Origin: Planctomycetota bacterium
GTDB taxonomy: Bacteria; Planctomycetota; UBA8742; UBA2392
DNA length: 64,000 bases
Reading direction: 5' to 3'
NCBI GenBank assembly: GCA_003576915.1
Contig: QEVF01000004.1
Location: 115,839 to 179,838 of the forward strand
Shown: one piece after another, positions 36,187-45,185 of the stretch
Numbering within the stretch: position 1 is the first letter of the stretch
Layout: each line of letters opens with the position of its first letter
Translations under genes and position numbers: made by a program
The notes under the pieces: model-generated
The model's database searches: none
The model's input: only the letters and a program-made list of their open reading frames with translations
What the model was told of the DNA's origin: nothing

Positions 36187-37197
36187 ATGGCCGGGGAGAT
36201 CTCGCGCAACGAGCGGCAGTTGAACCTCATCAGCGCCTTGCTCAAGGCGCGTGACGGCATTGACTGGCAGCGGATTTCGACCATTGCCGGCTACGACGAC
36301 GGCCTCTCGCGCCGCTCCCTGCAAAAGCGCCTCGAACGCGACATCAAGGAACTTCAGGAAGTCGGGCTCGTCGTCACCGCCACCCCAGGCGAGGAGGGCA
36401 CCCGCACCTACGCCATTGACCGTGGACGCTGCCTGCTGCCCGCCCTGCGCCTGACGCCCGAGCAGCGGGTGCTGCTGTACCGCGTCGGCGTCAGCTATCT
36501 CGAGGAAGGCGGCGCCGGCCCCCTGACGGAGCACCTGTCGCGCGCCCTGGTCAAATTGCAGGCGGGCTCCGGCATTGACGCCCTGCCCGATGAACTGCCG
36601 CCGGGCATTCTGCGCCGTTCGCTGCACCGTCGCCCTGCCGAGGCCGGGCACCTCGATTTCATCGGCCTGGCACTTCTTGAGCGCCGCCGCATCCGCTTCA
36701 GTTACGGCAGTCGCGGGCGCAAAGAGTCGCGCCGTCAGGTGGCCCCCTATGCCCTGGTGGCGCGGCGCGGCGGTTGGTACCTCATCGCCTACGATCCTGA
36801 GCGCAAGGGCGAACGCACGTTCAAGCTCTCGCGCATCCGCGGCAAGGTGAGTTTCGCCCCCGACAGCCGCGTCGGCGAATACGAGATACCCGCGGGTTTT
36901 GACGCCGAGCGGAGTTTCTCATCGGACATCTTCGGCGCGGGGGCCGGGGCTTACTCCGACGTGCGGGTGCGCTTTGACGCCGACGTCGCCTTCATCATTG
37001 AAAACGAGTTCTCCGGCATTCACCGCATCGAGCCCGCCGAGGGCGGCGGCGTGGTGCTCCATCTCGAGCGCGCCTATCCCTTTGAGCTGATGCGCTATCT
37101 GGGCGAATTTGCCGGCCACTGGGAAATCATCGCGCCCAAGGCCATGCGCGAACAGGCACTGAACTGGCTTGAGGCGGCCCTGCGGAGGCTGGCATGA
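36187..37197 (+). CDS. WYL-domain transcriptional regulator 1
   Basis: A 336-aa regulator of the PafB/PafC type. An N-terminal helix-turn-helix (~1-60, ERQLNLISALLKAR ... RRSLQKRLERDIKELQEVGL) is followed by a linker, a WYL domain (~155-225, PYALVARRGGWYLIAYDPER, then TFKLSRIRG) and a WCX C-terminal domain. WYL domains sense ligands, often nucleic acids or nucleotides, in DNA-damage or phage-defence control. The next gene overlaps by 4 bp (ATGA) and encodes a second WYL protein, so the two probably form a heteromer, as PafBC does. No target operon can be named. Confidence 0.87.
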   Translation: MAGEISRNERQLNLISALLKARDGIDWQRISTIAGYDDGLSRRSLQKRLERDIKELQEVGLVVTATPGEEGTRTYAIDRGRCLLPALRLTPEQRVLLYRVGVSYLEEGGAGPLTEHLSRALVKLQAGSGIDALPDELPPGILRRSLHRRPAEAGHLDFIGLALLERRRIRFSYGSRGRKESRRQVAPYALVARRGGWYLIAYDPERKGERTFKLSRIRGKVSFAPDSRVGEYEIPAGFDAERSFSSDIFGAGAGAYSDVRVRFDADVAFIIENEFSGIHRIEPAEGGGVVLHLERAYPFELMRYLGEFAGHWEIIAPKAMREQALNWLEAALRRLA

Positions 37198-38177
37198 GTG
37201 AGGTAGCCCGCCTGGTTTCCCTGGCCAGCTTCCTGGCCACCCATCCCCGGATTTCCGTGGGAGAGGCGGCCCGTGCCACCCACCGCACGCCCCAGGAACT
37301 GCTCCGGGATATGAACGCCCTGATGATGGTGGGCGTCCACCCCTACACGCCCAGCGACTACATCGGCTACGCCACGTCGGGCCCCGGCGAGCACGGCCTG
37401 ATCACCCTTTATTCCGCCGACCACTTCAAGCGTCCGCCCAACTTCACGCCCCAGGAAGCCCTGGCCCTGAAGTACGCGCTGGAGCACTATGCCCAGGCCG
37501 CCGACGCCCCCACGCGCCGCCAGATCGATGAACTTGCCGCTGCCCTGGCCGAAAGCCTGCATGGCCAGGCGGCCCGCGAACTCTCCCGGCGCGAGCCCGG
37601 CTTCATTCTGCCCCGCCGCACCGAGCGCATGCGCGAACTGATCGGGCGGCTGGCCCAGGCGGGCGAAGAGCGGCGCGTGGTGGAACTGGAATACTTCTCG
37701 GCCCATCGCGGCACGCTGTCGCGCCGCCGCGTCCATCCTTACCGCATGGTGGAGTCCGGCTCCCATTTCTACCTGCTGGCCATGTGCGAGCTGGCAGGAG
37801 CCACGCGCCACTTCCGCGTGGACCGCATCCGCCACGCACAGACGCTGGATGAAACCTTCCCGGAGTCCATCCCCGGCCGCAGCAAGGCGGGCCGCATGGA
37901 ACCCGCCATGCGCGGCCGCAAGTTCGAAACGCTGGTCGTCGAGTTCAGCCGCGAAGCCGGGCCCGACGTGCTTGAGGAATACGGCACGCTGCCGGACGTC
38001 GAGGTGACGGCCAGAGCCAACGGGCGCGTCGTACTGAACCTGCCGCTGTTCAATGAAACCTGGGCGGTGGGCTTTGTGATGAGCTTCGGCGGGCACGCCA
38101 CCATCCTGCGCCCGCAAAGCGCCCGCGAAGCCCTCCAGCGCACCCTCGCACAGGCCCTGAAGGCCCACCAGTCGTAA
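37194..38177 (+). CDS. WYL-domain transcriptional regulator 2
   Basis: A 327-aa paralogue of the preceding gene. Its N-terminal region (RLVSLASFLATHPRISVGEA ... ELLRDMNALMMVGV) is a PafC-like winged helix. The WYL domain core appears as RRRVHPYRMVESGSHFYLLA with HFRVDRIR, so the W-Y-L triad is Y-L in a diverged setting. The WCX domain ends in an ALQRTLAQALKAHQS helix. Start ATG 37194 overlaps the previous stop. A transcriptional regulator by family; ligand and targets unknown. Confidence 0.85.
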   Translation: MSEVARLVSLASFLATHPRISVGEAARATHRTPQELLRDMNALMMVGVHPYTPSDYIGYATSGPGEHGLITLYSADHFKRPPNFTPQEALALKYALEHYAQAADAPTRRQIDELAAALAESLHGQAARELSRREPGFILPRRTERMRELIGRLAQAGEERRVVELEYFSAHRGTLSRRRVHPYRMVESGSHFYLLAMCELAGATRHFRVDRIRHAQTLDETFPESIPGRSKAGRMEPAMRGRKFETLVVEFSREAGPDVLEEYGTLPDVEVTARANGRVVLNLPLFNETWAVGFVMSFGGHATILRPQSAREALQRTLAQALKAHQS

Positions 38178-38264
38178 CTTGGAGCATTTGCGCAGTGGGT
38201 CCGCAGGTTCAGGCCCGTGGCGAGCTTTGCATCCGCGGCTGCACCCATCCCATGACCGCTTCAG

Positions 38265-39017
38265 TCAGCGACGGCCGCGAAAAGGCAGGCCCGCCACATA
38301 CACGACCGCGCAGAGCAGGAACGACAGTGCCACGATGGCCAGCGGGTAGTGCAGCTTGACGAGCAGATTGGCAATCACCTCAAACACGGGCCCGCCACGC
38401 GCGCCGAGAAGGCGATCCACGATCAGGTGCGTGATCAGGGCCAGCCCGCAAAGCACGAGCAGGCCGACGGCGCAGTTCTTCAGGTCCTGCCTTGACGGCG
38501 CCATGGCCATGGAAATGCACATGGCGAAGTAGAGGAACAGATAGGTGCGAACGTCTGTCCAGGCCGCCGTGGTGAGCGCCAGCTCAAGGTCGTGGTAGAC
38601 GAGCGAAAAGAGCTGAAGGACGAAGTCGAAGGTCTGGGGCGTCGTGCCCGAGGCCGTCACGCGATAAAAGTTCATGGCTCCGCCCAGAGTCCAGCCCAGC
38701 AGCCAGAACGCCACAGTGCAGCCCGCCAGCGGCGCCAGCGAAATGATGACGTCTCCGGGATAGCGCAGCTTGGGCGGGCTGTGCTTGACCTCGCCGCTGC
38801 CGTCTTCCCTGAACAGGGTGATCTTGTGGATCTTCGCGCCGGTCAAAAGGCAGCCGGCGGCGTGCGAAAGCTCGTGCAGGGCCACCCCCGGCGCGATCAG
38901 GTAGGCCAGCAGGCGCGGCGGCAGGGCGCGCAGCCAGCATTCGCGCAGGAGGTAGCACAGGGCAATCAGCAGCGTCACGCCCAGGGAGAAGTTGAGAAAG
39001 GCCGTCAGGGTGGGCAT
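38265..39017 (-). CDS. membrane protein with HExxH motif, M50-like
   Basis: A 250-aa polytopic membrane protein with about six hydrophobic helices. HELSH at 48-52 within APGVALHELSHAAGCLLTGA is a zinc-protease motif at the end of a hydrophobic helix, as in M50 intramembrane or M50B-like proteins. A candidate third ligand (Asp in a later helix) is not obvious; LITHLIVDRLLG is one possibility. It may be a site-2-type protease or a non-proteolytic relative. ATG 39017 is preferred over the TTG 12 codons upstream. No anti-sigma factor substrate is adjacent. Confidence 0.65.
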   Translation of the reverse strand: MPTLTAFLNFSLGVTLLIALCYLLRECWLRALPPRLLAYLIAPGVALHELSHAAGCLLTGAKIHKITLFREDGSGEVKHSPPKLRYPGDVIISLAPLAGCTVAFWLLGWTLGGAMNFYRVTASGTTPQTFDFVLQLFSLVYHDLELALTTAAWTDVRTYLFLYFAMCISMAMAPSRQDLKNCAVGLLVLCGLALITHLIVDRLLGARGGPVFEVIANLLVKLHYPLAIVALSFLLCAVVYVAGLPFRGRR

Positions 39018-39076
39018 GGCTCGTGTCGCCGCTGGCGCAATGCCCTTCGTCAATTGCCCGGCAAGTCTTTAGAAGT

Positions 39077-40564
39077 TCAGGTGGGCCGGGCCATGACCAC
39101 GCGGTTGCGGCCCCCCGCCTTGCACTCGTAAAGGGCGGTATCCGCCTCGCGCAGGAGCTGGTCTTCGCTGATGGTGGTCTTGGTCACATAGGCGACGCCG
39201 ATGGAAACGGTGACCTTCATCGACTTGCCTTCGTCGGCCACCAGCGGCACTTCCAGCTCTTCGATCTTGCGCCGCAGATACTCGGCCTTGGAACGCGCGG
39301 CTTCACCCATGGTTTCAGGCAGGATGGCGCAGAGCTCTTCGCCGCCGTAGCGGCACACGGAGTCCAGGTCGCGGAAGCTGGCCTTCATCAGGGCGCCCAC
39401 GGCGGCCAGCACGGCGTCGCCCTGCTGGTGCCCGTAGCTGTCGTTGACCTTCTTGAAGTGGTCGATATCGAGCATCAGCAGCGAGAGGTCGCGCTGGTAG
39501 CGCAGGGCGCGCCTGAACTCCAGCGTCAGGTTTTCCTCGAAGACCCTGCGGTTGAACAGACCCGTCAGGTTGTCCGTGCGGCTGGCCAGGGTGATGCGCT
39601 CGAGGTTCTCGCGGTTGGAAATGACGAGCCCGAGGAAATCGGCGATGGTGACCACGAGGTCCTTGATGGACTGCGCCACCATGCTGTGGTTCTTGTAGAA
39701 GCGCGCCAGGTTCTTGGGCAGCCCCACGTGCAGCAGGCCGCGGATTTCGTTGCCGGCCTTGATGGGCGCGATGTGGCTGCCGGTTTCATCGATGGCCAGG
39801 GCCTGCACGCCGCTCATCACATTGCCGTAGAGCGTGTTCAGGTTGGTCTGGATTTTCGTGGTGGCGCGGAAGGGGTGCGCGTAGCGAACTTCAAGGTCGC
39901 CCTCGCGGTTCTTGAGCAGCACGGCGCAGGTGGAAAAACCGGCCTCATTGACCATGGTCAGGGCCGCCTCCTTGAACACATCGCTGATCTGTTCGATCTC
40001 CAGCAGCCGCTTGGTGAGCACGGGCACGGCGCGCAGCACCTCGGCCAGGGCGATGATGCGCGTGTTGGCTTCCGCAATCTCGATGTTCTTCTTCTGGTTC
40101 TCCTTGGCCGCGCGCTGCGCCTCCAGTGAAAGCTCGCGGTTGTACTCGCTCTCACTGCGCAGCTTGTTTTCAAGTTTGACCTGCTCGCTCACGTCGCGCG
40201 CGCTGCCCACGTGCAGGATGCGGCCCAGGTAGTTCACCACGGAATAACAGATCTCGAGCGTGCGCACTTCTCCGTCCGGCAGCACCACGCGAAAGCGCAG
40301 CGAGCCGCGCTCGCCCGGCCGCGAGGCCTGGCCGCGCTGCGTTGACACCAGCACGCGGTCTTCCGGGTGAATCAGGGACGAGGTGGCCAGGGGCGTCTTG
40401 TTCTCGACCAGTTGCTCGGCCGTGTAGCCCACCAGCTCACAGAAGGCCGGATTGACCTTCACAAAGACATCGGCCACGGGGTCAAGCACGTACTGCCCGT
40501 CCATCCCGTTCTGGAAATGGACCTGCAGCAGGTTGGATTGAATAGTCGCCGTTGACTCTTCCAT
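39077..40564 (-). CDS. PAS-GAF-GGDEF diguanylate cyclase
   Basis: A 495-aa protein. A PAS domain (~15-130, YVLDPVADVFVKVNPAFCEL) with a PAC tail ends in LHVGSARDVSEQ. A coiled-coil signalling helix (~130-185) connects to a GAF-like domain (~190-320), then GGDEF (~330-495) with LDIDHFKKVNDSYGHQQGDA and CRYGGEEL. GGEEL deviates from GG(D/E)EF at the last position but keeps the catalytic acids, so activity is likely. Start ATG 40564, since the longer reading crosses a terminator-like hairpin. Second GGDEF protein of the window, on the opposite strand from the first and not in the same operon. Confidence 0.9.
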   Translation of the reverse strand: MEESTATIQSNLLQVHFQNGMDGQYVLDPVADVFVKVNPAFCELVGYTAEQLVENKTPLATSSLIHPEDRVLVSTQRGQASRPGERGSLRFRVVLPDGEVRTLEICYSVVNYLGRILHVGSARDVSEQVKLENKLRSESEYNRELSLEAQRAAKENQKKNIEIAEANTRIIALAEVLRAVPVLTKRLLEIEQISDVFKEAALTMVNEAGFSTCAVLLKNREGDLEVRYAHPFRATTKIQTNLNTLYGNVMSGVQALAIDETGSHIAPIKAGNEIRGLLHVGLPKNLARFYKNHSMVAQSIKDLVVTIADFLGLVISNRENLERITLASRTDNLTGLFNRRVFEENLTLEFRRALRYQRDLSLLMLDIDHFKKVNDSYGHQQGDAVLAAVGALMKASFRDLDSVCRYGGEELCAILPETMGEAARSKAEYLRRKIEELEVPLVADEGKSMKVTVSIGVAYVTKTTISEDQLLREADTALYECKAGGRNRVVMARPT

Positions 40565-40578
40565 GGCCCTCAACACAA

Positions 40579-40602
40579 ACCGGCCGCCCCAAGGCGACCG
40601 GT
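40579..40602 (-). terminator. probable terminator
   Basis: On the minus strand ACCGGTCGCC pairs with GGCGGCCGGT (one mismatch) around TTGG, followed by TTGTGTT. It lies between the end of the 40624-41250 gene and the start of the GGDEF gene, both on the minus strand. The T-run is poor, so confidence is moderate. Confidence 0.5.
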
Positions 40603-40623
40603 CTTGCGTCGTCGGGGCAACCA

Positions 40624-41250
40624 TCACATCGCTACGCGCCGCTCACTGCCCGGCACCACCGTATCCACAATGCGAACCGAGGGTTCGCGCGATGCAACCA
40701 CAGCCTCATCCACCGCCGCCACAGCGCGGCTGCTTCCCTTGAGCAGGCGCAACTGCTGCAACTCACCCATGGCCCGCGCGATCAGCGAATGGCCAACGGC
40801 CTCCGCCTCCGGGCTGGGCATTGTGGGCGATTGCTCGTCGGAGCCGACAAGCCCAACACTTTGTATGATCTCCGGAACAGGCTCACAGCGCTCGGTGTCG
40901 GCGCCCAAAGGCAAAATCGCCGGAGACTCAGCTCCCACTTCACCCGTCACGTCAGCCTGCATGATAGCAACAGCCGGCCCGGATTCATGGGTAACTTCCG
41001 CGCCATTAGAACAAATGTCATTGCAAGCTTGAAGCTTCAAGCTTTCGCCTACCTCTGCCACCGGACCCAAGGGCTCCGGCTTTCCCACCAGTCCCCTGCC
41101 GGAATCCTTCATGTCCCGGGACACCCCTTTCAGGCGCTGGGATACCCGCTTGAGCCTGGCCCAGGCAAAGTCCAATGCCACAGCAGTGAAGATAAGCACC
41201 CCCAACCCCATCAGCACCTGTGGCACGTATTCGACAAAAAGTAACGTCAT
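40624..41250 (-). CDS. uncharacterised single-span membrane protein
   Basis: A 208-aa protein with an excellent ribosome-binding site (AGGAGGGAAC before ATG 41250). One N-terminal helix (VPQVLMGLGVLIFTAVALDF, ~8-28) anchors a hydrophilic, acidic, low-complexity cytoplasmic or periplasmic part with four scattered Cys. I recognise no domain. The base composition of 40900-41060 looks less GC-rich than its neighbours. Divergent from kdsB. The membrane anchor and the lack of a fold signature suggest a poorly conserved, lineage-specific protein. Confidence 0.6.
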   Translation of the reverse strand: MTLLFVEYVPQVLMGLGVLIFTAVALDFAWARLKRVSQRLKGVSRDMKDSGRGLVGKPEPLGPVAEVGESLKLQACNDICSNGAEVTHESGPAVAIMQADVTGEVGAESPAILPLGADTERCEPVPEIIQSVGLVGSDEQSPTMPSPEAEAVGHSLIARAMGELQQLRLLKGSSRAVAAVDEAVVASREPSVRIVDTVVPGSERRVAM

Positions 41251-41306
41251 GTTCCCTCCTTGAACTGAGCGTGGCAATTGATCTGGGGCGCAATAGCATC
41301 GCCACC

Positions 41307-42080
41307 ATGAGCCACGTTCTCGCCGTGATTCCCGCGCGCCTGGCGTCCACGCGACTGCCGCGCAAGGTCCTTCTCGACAAAACCGGCAAGCCCCTCGTTC
41401 AGCACGTCTATGAAGGGGCCAAGGCCTGCAGGCTTATCGACAAAGTGGTGGTCGCGACTGATGCCGAAGAAGTCGCCCGGGTTGTCCGCGGCTTCGGCGG
41501 CGAAGCCGTCATGACTTCCCCCGACTGCCAAAGCGGAACAGACCGTGTGGCCCAGGCGGCCCGCAAGTTCCCCAGGGCCACACTGGTCATCAACGTGCAG
41601 GGCGACGAGCCTGAAATGAGTCCCGTGCCGCTTACCGCCCTGGTCGCCGGCATGAAGAAAGTGCGCGCGGCGCAGATGGGCACCATCGTGACGCCTTGGC
41701 CCGCTGGCGTGCCCTTGTCAGAGCCCGGCTTTGTGAAAGTCGTGACGGACCGCAAGGGCTTTGCGCTCTATTTTTCGCGCAGTCCCCTGCCCTTTTACCG
41801 CGAGCACCCTGAACTTCCGGCCGACGGCCGACGGGAAGACGGACAGCCCCGCTATCTCAAGCATGTGGGGCTCTATGCCTTCAGGCCGAAGTTTCTGCAG
41901 AAGTACGCCAAGATGGCCCAGACGCCGCTGGAGAAGGCCGAAAGCCTCGAGCAGCTTCGTGCCCTTGAAAACGGCGTGAAGATCGCCGCCTTCCTCAGCG
42001 AGTACCGCGGCTATGAGGTCAACACGCCGGCCGACTATGAAGCCTTTGTGTCCCGCGAGCTTGGCCGCCGCGGGCGCTGA
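41307..42080 (+). CDS. kdsB: 3-deoxy-manno-octulosonate cytidylyltransferase
   Basis: Activates KDO with CTP for lipid A/LPS inner-core synthesis; its presence implies a Gram-negative outer membrane. The 257-aa product has the CTP-binding VIPARLASTRLPRKVLLDK at 6-24, SGTDRVAQAA, VINVQGDEPEM and YLKHVGLYAF. All core motifs are present and length is normal (~250). I use ATG 41307, where homology begins; an in-frame extension from 41220 would overlap the promoter of the divergent gene. No other KDO gene is adjacent. Confidence 0.96.
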   Translation: MSHVLAVIPARLASTRLPRKVLLDKTGKPLVQHVYEGAKACRLIDKVVVATDAEEVARVVRGFGGEAVMTSPDCQSGTDRVAQAARKFPRATLVINVQGDEPEMSPVPLTALVAGMKKVRAAQMGTIVTPWPAGVPLSEPGFVKVVTDRKGFALYFSRSPLPFYREHPELPADGRREDGQPRYLKHVGLYAFRPKFLQKYAKMAQTPLEKAESLEQLRALENGVKIAAFLSEYRGYEVNTPADYEAFVSRELGRRGR

Positions 42081-42094
42081 CGGGCCGGGCCCGT

Positions 42095-42895
42095 TCAGCT
42101 CTTGGCGCCGCCGAAGAGCTTGCGCAGCATGTGCAGCGTATGCTGACGACCCAGGATGGCGATGGCCTCCGTCAAGGGGATGTGCTTGGGGCAAACCTCG
42201 ACGCAGTTCTGGGCGTTGCCGCACTCCGTCAGGCCGCCGGGGCCCATGGTGGCCTCGATGCGTTCATGGGCGTGCATCTTGCCGCTGGGATGATCATTGA
42301 AGAGCACCACCTGGCCGATCACGGCCGCGCCGATGAAATTGCCTTCCTTGGTGTACTGGGGGCAGGCCTCCATGCAGCAGCCGCAGCTCATGCACTCGGA
42401 AAGCTTGTAACGCCACTCCTGAGTCTTTTCGCTGTAGCGGGGCCCGGGCCCGAGGTCGTGGGTTCCATCGATGTTGATCCAGGCCTTGGACTTCTTGAGG
42501 TCTTTGAAGATGCGCTGGCGATCCACCCAGAGGTCACGCCTGACGGGGAACTTCTCCATGGGCTCGAGCGTGATCTCGCGGCCGACGGAGGGATCGTCAA
42601 TGAGCGCGCTGCAGGCCTGGCGTACGCGCCCGTTGATGTTCATGGTGCAGGCGCCGCAGACTTCCTCAAGGCAGTTGCACTCCCACACTACGGGAGCCGT
42701 TTCCTTGCCGCCGGCAGTCTTGGGGTTGCGCTGCACCTGCTGAAGGGCCGAGATCACGTTCATGTTCTTGGCGTAGGGGACGGTGAACTCCTCCCAGTAG
42801 CTCTTGGAGTTCGGGCCGTCCTGCCGTTTGATCTTGAGGCGTACGCTGGTCTGGGCGGTGGCAAGCGCGCGTTCGGCGATGCTGGCTTCGGGCAT
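42095..42895 (-). CDS. sdhB: succinate dehydrogenase/fumarate reductase iron-sulfur subunit, standing alone
   Basis: A 266-aa electron-transfer subunit of complex II. The N-terminal ferredoxin domain binds [2Fe-2S] through Cys75/Cys80/Cys83/Cys95 (CNCLEEVCGAC plus a later Cys). The C-terminal domain carries Cys168/171/174 with Cys235 for [4Fe-4S], and Cys178/225/231 for [3Fe-4S]. EVCPKHIPLTEAI is typical. The catalytic flavoprotein sdhA and anchor sdhC genes are not next to it: kdsB lies on one side and a glycosyltransferase on the other. They are presumably elsewhere in the genome. Confidence 0.93.
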   Translation of the reverse strand: MPEASIAERALATAQTSVRLKIKRQDGPNSKSYWEEFTVPYAKNMNVISALQQVQRNPKTAGGKETAPVVWECNCLEEVCGACTMNINGRVRQACSALIDDPSVGREITLEPMEKFPVRRDLWVDRQRIFKDLKKSKAWINIDGTHDLGPGPRYSEKTQEWRYKLSECMSCGCCMEACPQYTKEGNFIGAAVIGQVVLFNDHPSGKMHAHERIEATMGPGGLTECGNAQNCVEVCPKHIPLTEAIAILGRQHTLHMLRKLFGGAKS

Positions 42896-42969
42896 GTTGG
42901 TCTCGATTGATGGGTGTGGAACCCCCGGGCGTAATATAGTCGCGCTGGTTCCGGCGGCAACATCAGAGC

Positions 42970-44163
42970 ATGCACGTCGTTTTCCTGAGTGAGCATTTCC
43001 ACAAGCGGCCCAGCGGTCCGCGCAAGGCCTGCCTTGAACTGGCCCGCGCCATGGTGCAGCAGGGCCACCGCGTCAGCCTCATTGGCATGGCGCCGCGCAA
43101 CGAAGACGAGCCCTGGACCGGCAGCGGCCCGGCCTTTCTCAGGCGTTACGCCTGGCGCTGGCTGCCCGGGCGTCTGGGGAGGCCGCGGTTCTTCGCCCGC
43201 GAGTTGGCGCGCCTGCACAGAACCTCGCCCATCAACGCTGTCCTGGCCATGGGGCTAGAGGCCGGGGCCGCAGCCCTGCGCTTTCGCGCGCAAAGCGGCG
43301 TGCCCTTCGTGCTCAATCCGCGCAGCTACCTGGCTGAGGCCGTGGGCCACCCCAAGTTCAGGCTGGCGCGCAAGCTCACGGAGCAGTGCAACGGCTTCAT
43401 CGCCCTCTCCGCCGCAGCGTGCGGGGCCTGGTTTGCGCGCCTGGGCGCCGAGGTGCCGGGCCACGCGCGGGGCATTCTCAATGGCTGCACGCCCTGGCGC
43501 CCCGTCGGCGCGGCGGCCGCGCAGGTTGAGCCCATGATTCTCAGCGTGGGAATGCTGCGACGTCCCAAGGGGCACCACCTTGTCATCCGCGCCCTGGCAG
43601 AACTCAGGCGCCTGCCGTGGTCCCTGTGCATTGCCGGCGAAGGCAGGGAACGAACGAGTCTCGAACGCGACATCGCTCGCCTGGGGCTTGCCTCAAGGGT
43701 GAAACTGTCGGGCCTGGTGGATCGCGACGGGTTGGACCGCCTTTACGGGCAGGCGGACTGTTTTTGCCTCTTTCCCGTCTACTTTGAGGTCTGTGGCAAC
43801 GCCTTTCTTGAGGCCATGGCCGCGGGCCTGCCCATCGTGGCCAGCGGGGCCGGCGCCGTTGCTGAAGTCCTCGCCACAGAAGAGGGGCGCGGCGTGCGGC
43901 TGGTGCCTCTGCAGGGCGCGCCCGACGTGGACGAAGACATGGTCCTGCCTGACCTCGTGGCGGCACTCTCCGCTCAATTGGCCATTCGGCGCGGCACGCC
44001 CCCCTGGTTCGAGCAAAGCATCGCACTGACCCGCCGCGCCGAGACCCTGACCTGGGAGCAGGCCGCCCGAAGCTATCTCGAGGTTCTGGCGCGGGCCGGG
44101 CAGACCGCACCCGGGCCCCTGCAGGCATCGGGCCCGCCGGCGCCCCCGCGCTATGGACTGTAG
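42970..44163 (+). CDS. glycosyltransferase family 4
   Basis: A 397-aa GT-B enzyme. The N-terminal acceptor domain starts MHVVFLSEHFHKRPSG. The C-terminal nucleotide-sugar domain has ILSVGMLRRPKGHHLVIRAL, then the EX7E region PVYFEVCGNAFLEAMAAGLP with VASGAGAVAEVL, which bind the donor. It probably transfers a hexose to a lipid-linked or surface glycan. Donor and acceptor cannot be read from the sequence. The next gene is a nucleotide-sugar epimerase 45 bp away, so they likely form an envelope glycan operon. The last ~25 residues are Pro-rich. Confidence 0.88.
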   Translation: MHVVFLSEHFHKRPSGPRKACLELARAMVQQGHRVSLIGMAPRNEDEPWTGSGPAFLRRYAWRWLPGRLGRPRFFARELARLHRTSPINAVLAMGLEAGAAALRFRAQSGVPFVLNPRSYLAEAVGHPKFRLARKLTEQCNGFIALSAAACGAWFARLGAEVPGHARGILNGCTPWRPVGAAAAQVEPMILSVGMLRRPKGHHLVIRALAELRRLPWSLCIAGEGRERTSLERDIARLGLASRVKLSGLVDRDGLDRLYGQADCFCLFPVYFEVCGNAFLEAMAAGLPIVASGAGAVAEVLATEEGRGVRLVPLQGAPDVDEDMVLPDLVAALSAQLAIRRGTPPWFEQSIALTRRAETLTWEQAARSYLEVLARAGQTAPGPLQASGPPAPPRYGL

Positions 44164-44208
44164 CCGCCGCAGGTTTCCCTTTGGCGGCAAGCTGATAATC
44201 TCGCCGGC

Positions 44209-45132
44209 GTGCACAAACCCATCGTGCTGATTACCGGCGCTGCCGGGTTTCTGGGAAGGCACGTCTGCGCGGCCCTTGGCCGCCGCGGCTGGGCCCTTCG
44301 CGCCGTGGACAACTTCTCCGCGGGCAGCCGAGAGCCCCTGCCCGGCGCCGAAATCATCGAGGCCGACGTCTCAACGGCCGCAGGGGCCGAGCTGGCCTGC
44401 CGCGGCGCAAGCGCCGTCGTGCATCTGGCCGCGTTTTCGTCCGTGCCGCGTTCCCTGGCTGACCCTGATCAGGCCCGGCGCGACACCGAACAATCCACGC
44501 TCGAACTGATCCGGGCGGCATCGGCCCGGGGCATCGGCCGCTTTGTGTTCGCGAGCAGTTCCAGCGTTTACGGAGACGCGGGAATGCCTCCCGTTCAGGA
44601 GGATTCGCCGCTGGCGCCCAAGAGCCCCTATGCCCAGGCCAAGCTTGCCAGCGAAGTTCATTTGCGGCAGGCGGCCCCGGCCCTAGACGCTGTTTGTCTG
44701 CGATTTTTCAACATTTATGGTCCCGGCCAGCGGCCCGACGCCACTTACGCCGCGGCCATCCCGCAGTTCTGCCGCCGCATCCTGCGCGACGAGGAGGTCA
44801 CCATCTATGGCGACGGCGAGCAAACCCGCGACTTCCTGTACGTGGAAGATGCCGCCCTGAGCGTGACGGCCGCCCTGGAGGCCGGGCGACGCTTTGACGG
44901 CGCGCCTGTCAATGTGGCCAGCGGGGAGTGCGTGACCATCAACAGGCTGGTGGCGTTGGTAGGCGAACTGGCGGGCCGCCGGCCTCGCGTGCGCCACGAG
45001 GGCGAGCGTCGCGGCGACGTCCGCCTCTCCCAGGCCGACGTAACCCGCGCGAAATCCTGGATGGACTTTCAGGCCGCTGTCCCCCTGCGGGAAGGCCTGC
45101 GCCGCACCCTGGCCTGGCTCTCCGGCCATTGA
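44209..45132 (+). CDS. NAD-dependent nucleotide-sugar epimerase/dehydratase (extended SDR)
   Basis: A 307-aa extended SDR of the UDP-glucose 4-epimerase type. The NAD motif GAAGFLGRH is at 10-18, Ser119 lies in ASSSSVYG, and Tyr141/Lys145 (YAQAK) complete the catalytic triad. LRFFNIYGPGQRPDATYAA and the TRDFLYVEDAA block are strongly diagnostic. It interconverts a UDP-sugar such as glucose/galactose or glucuronate/galacturonate; which one is not resolved. Start GTG 44209. It follows the GT4 gene and precedes the secreted paralogue array by ~50 bp. Confidence 0.9.
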   Translation: MHKPIVLITGAAGFLGRHVCAALGRRGWALRAVDNFSAGSREPLPGAEIIEADVSTAAGAELACRGASAVVHLAAFSSVPRSLADPDQARRDTEQSTLELIRAASARGIGRFVFASSSSVYGDAGMPPVQEDSPLAPKSPYAQAKLASEVHLRQAAPALDAVCLRFFNIYGPGQRPDATYAAAIPQFCRRILRDEEVTIYGDGEQTRDFLYVEDAALSVTAALEAGRRFDGAPVNVASGECVTINRLVALVGELAGRRPRVRHEGERRGDVRLSQADVTRAKSWMDFQAAVPLREGLRRTLAWLSGH

Positions 45133-45185
45133 CGGGCCATGCCCAACTGCGACAATACGGTTCTGGGCCGCAACCGGAGCAAACC

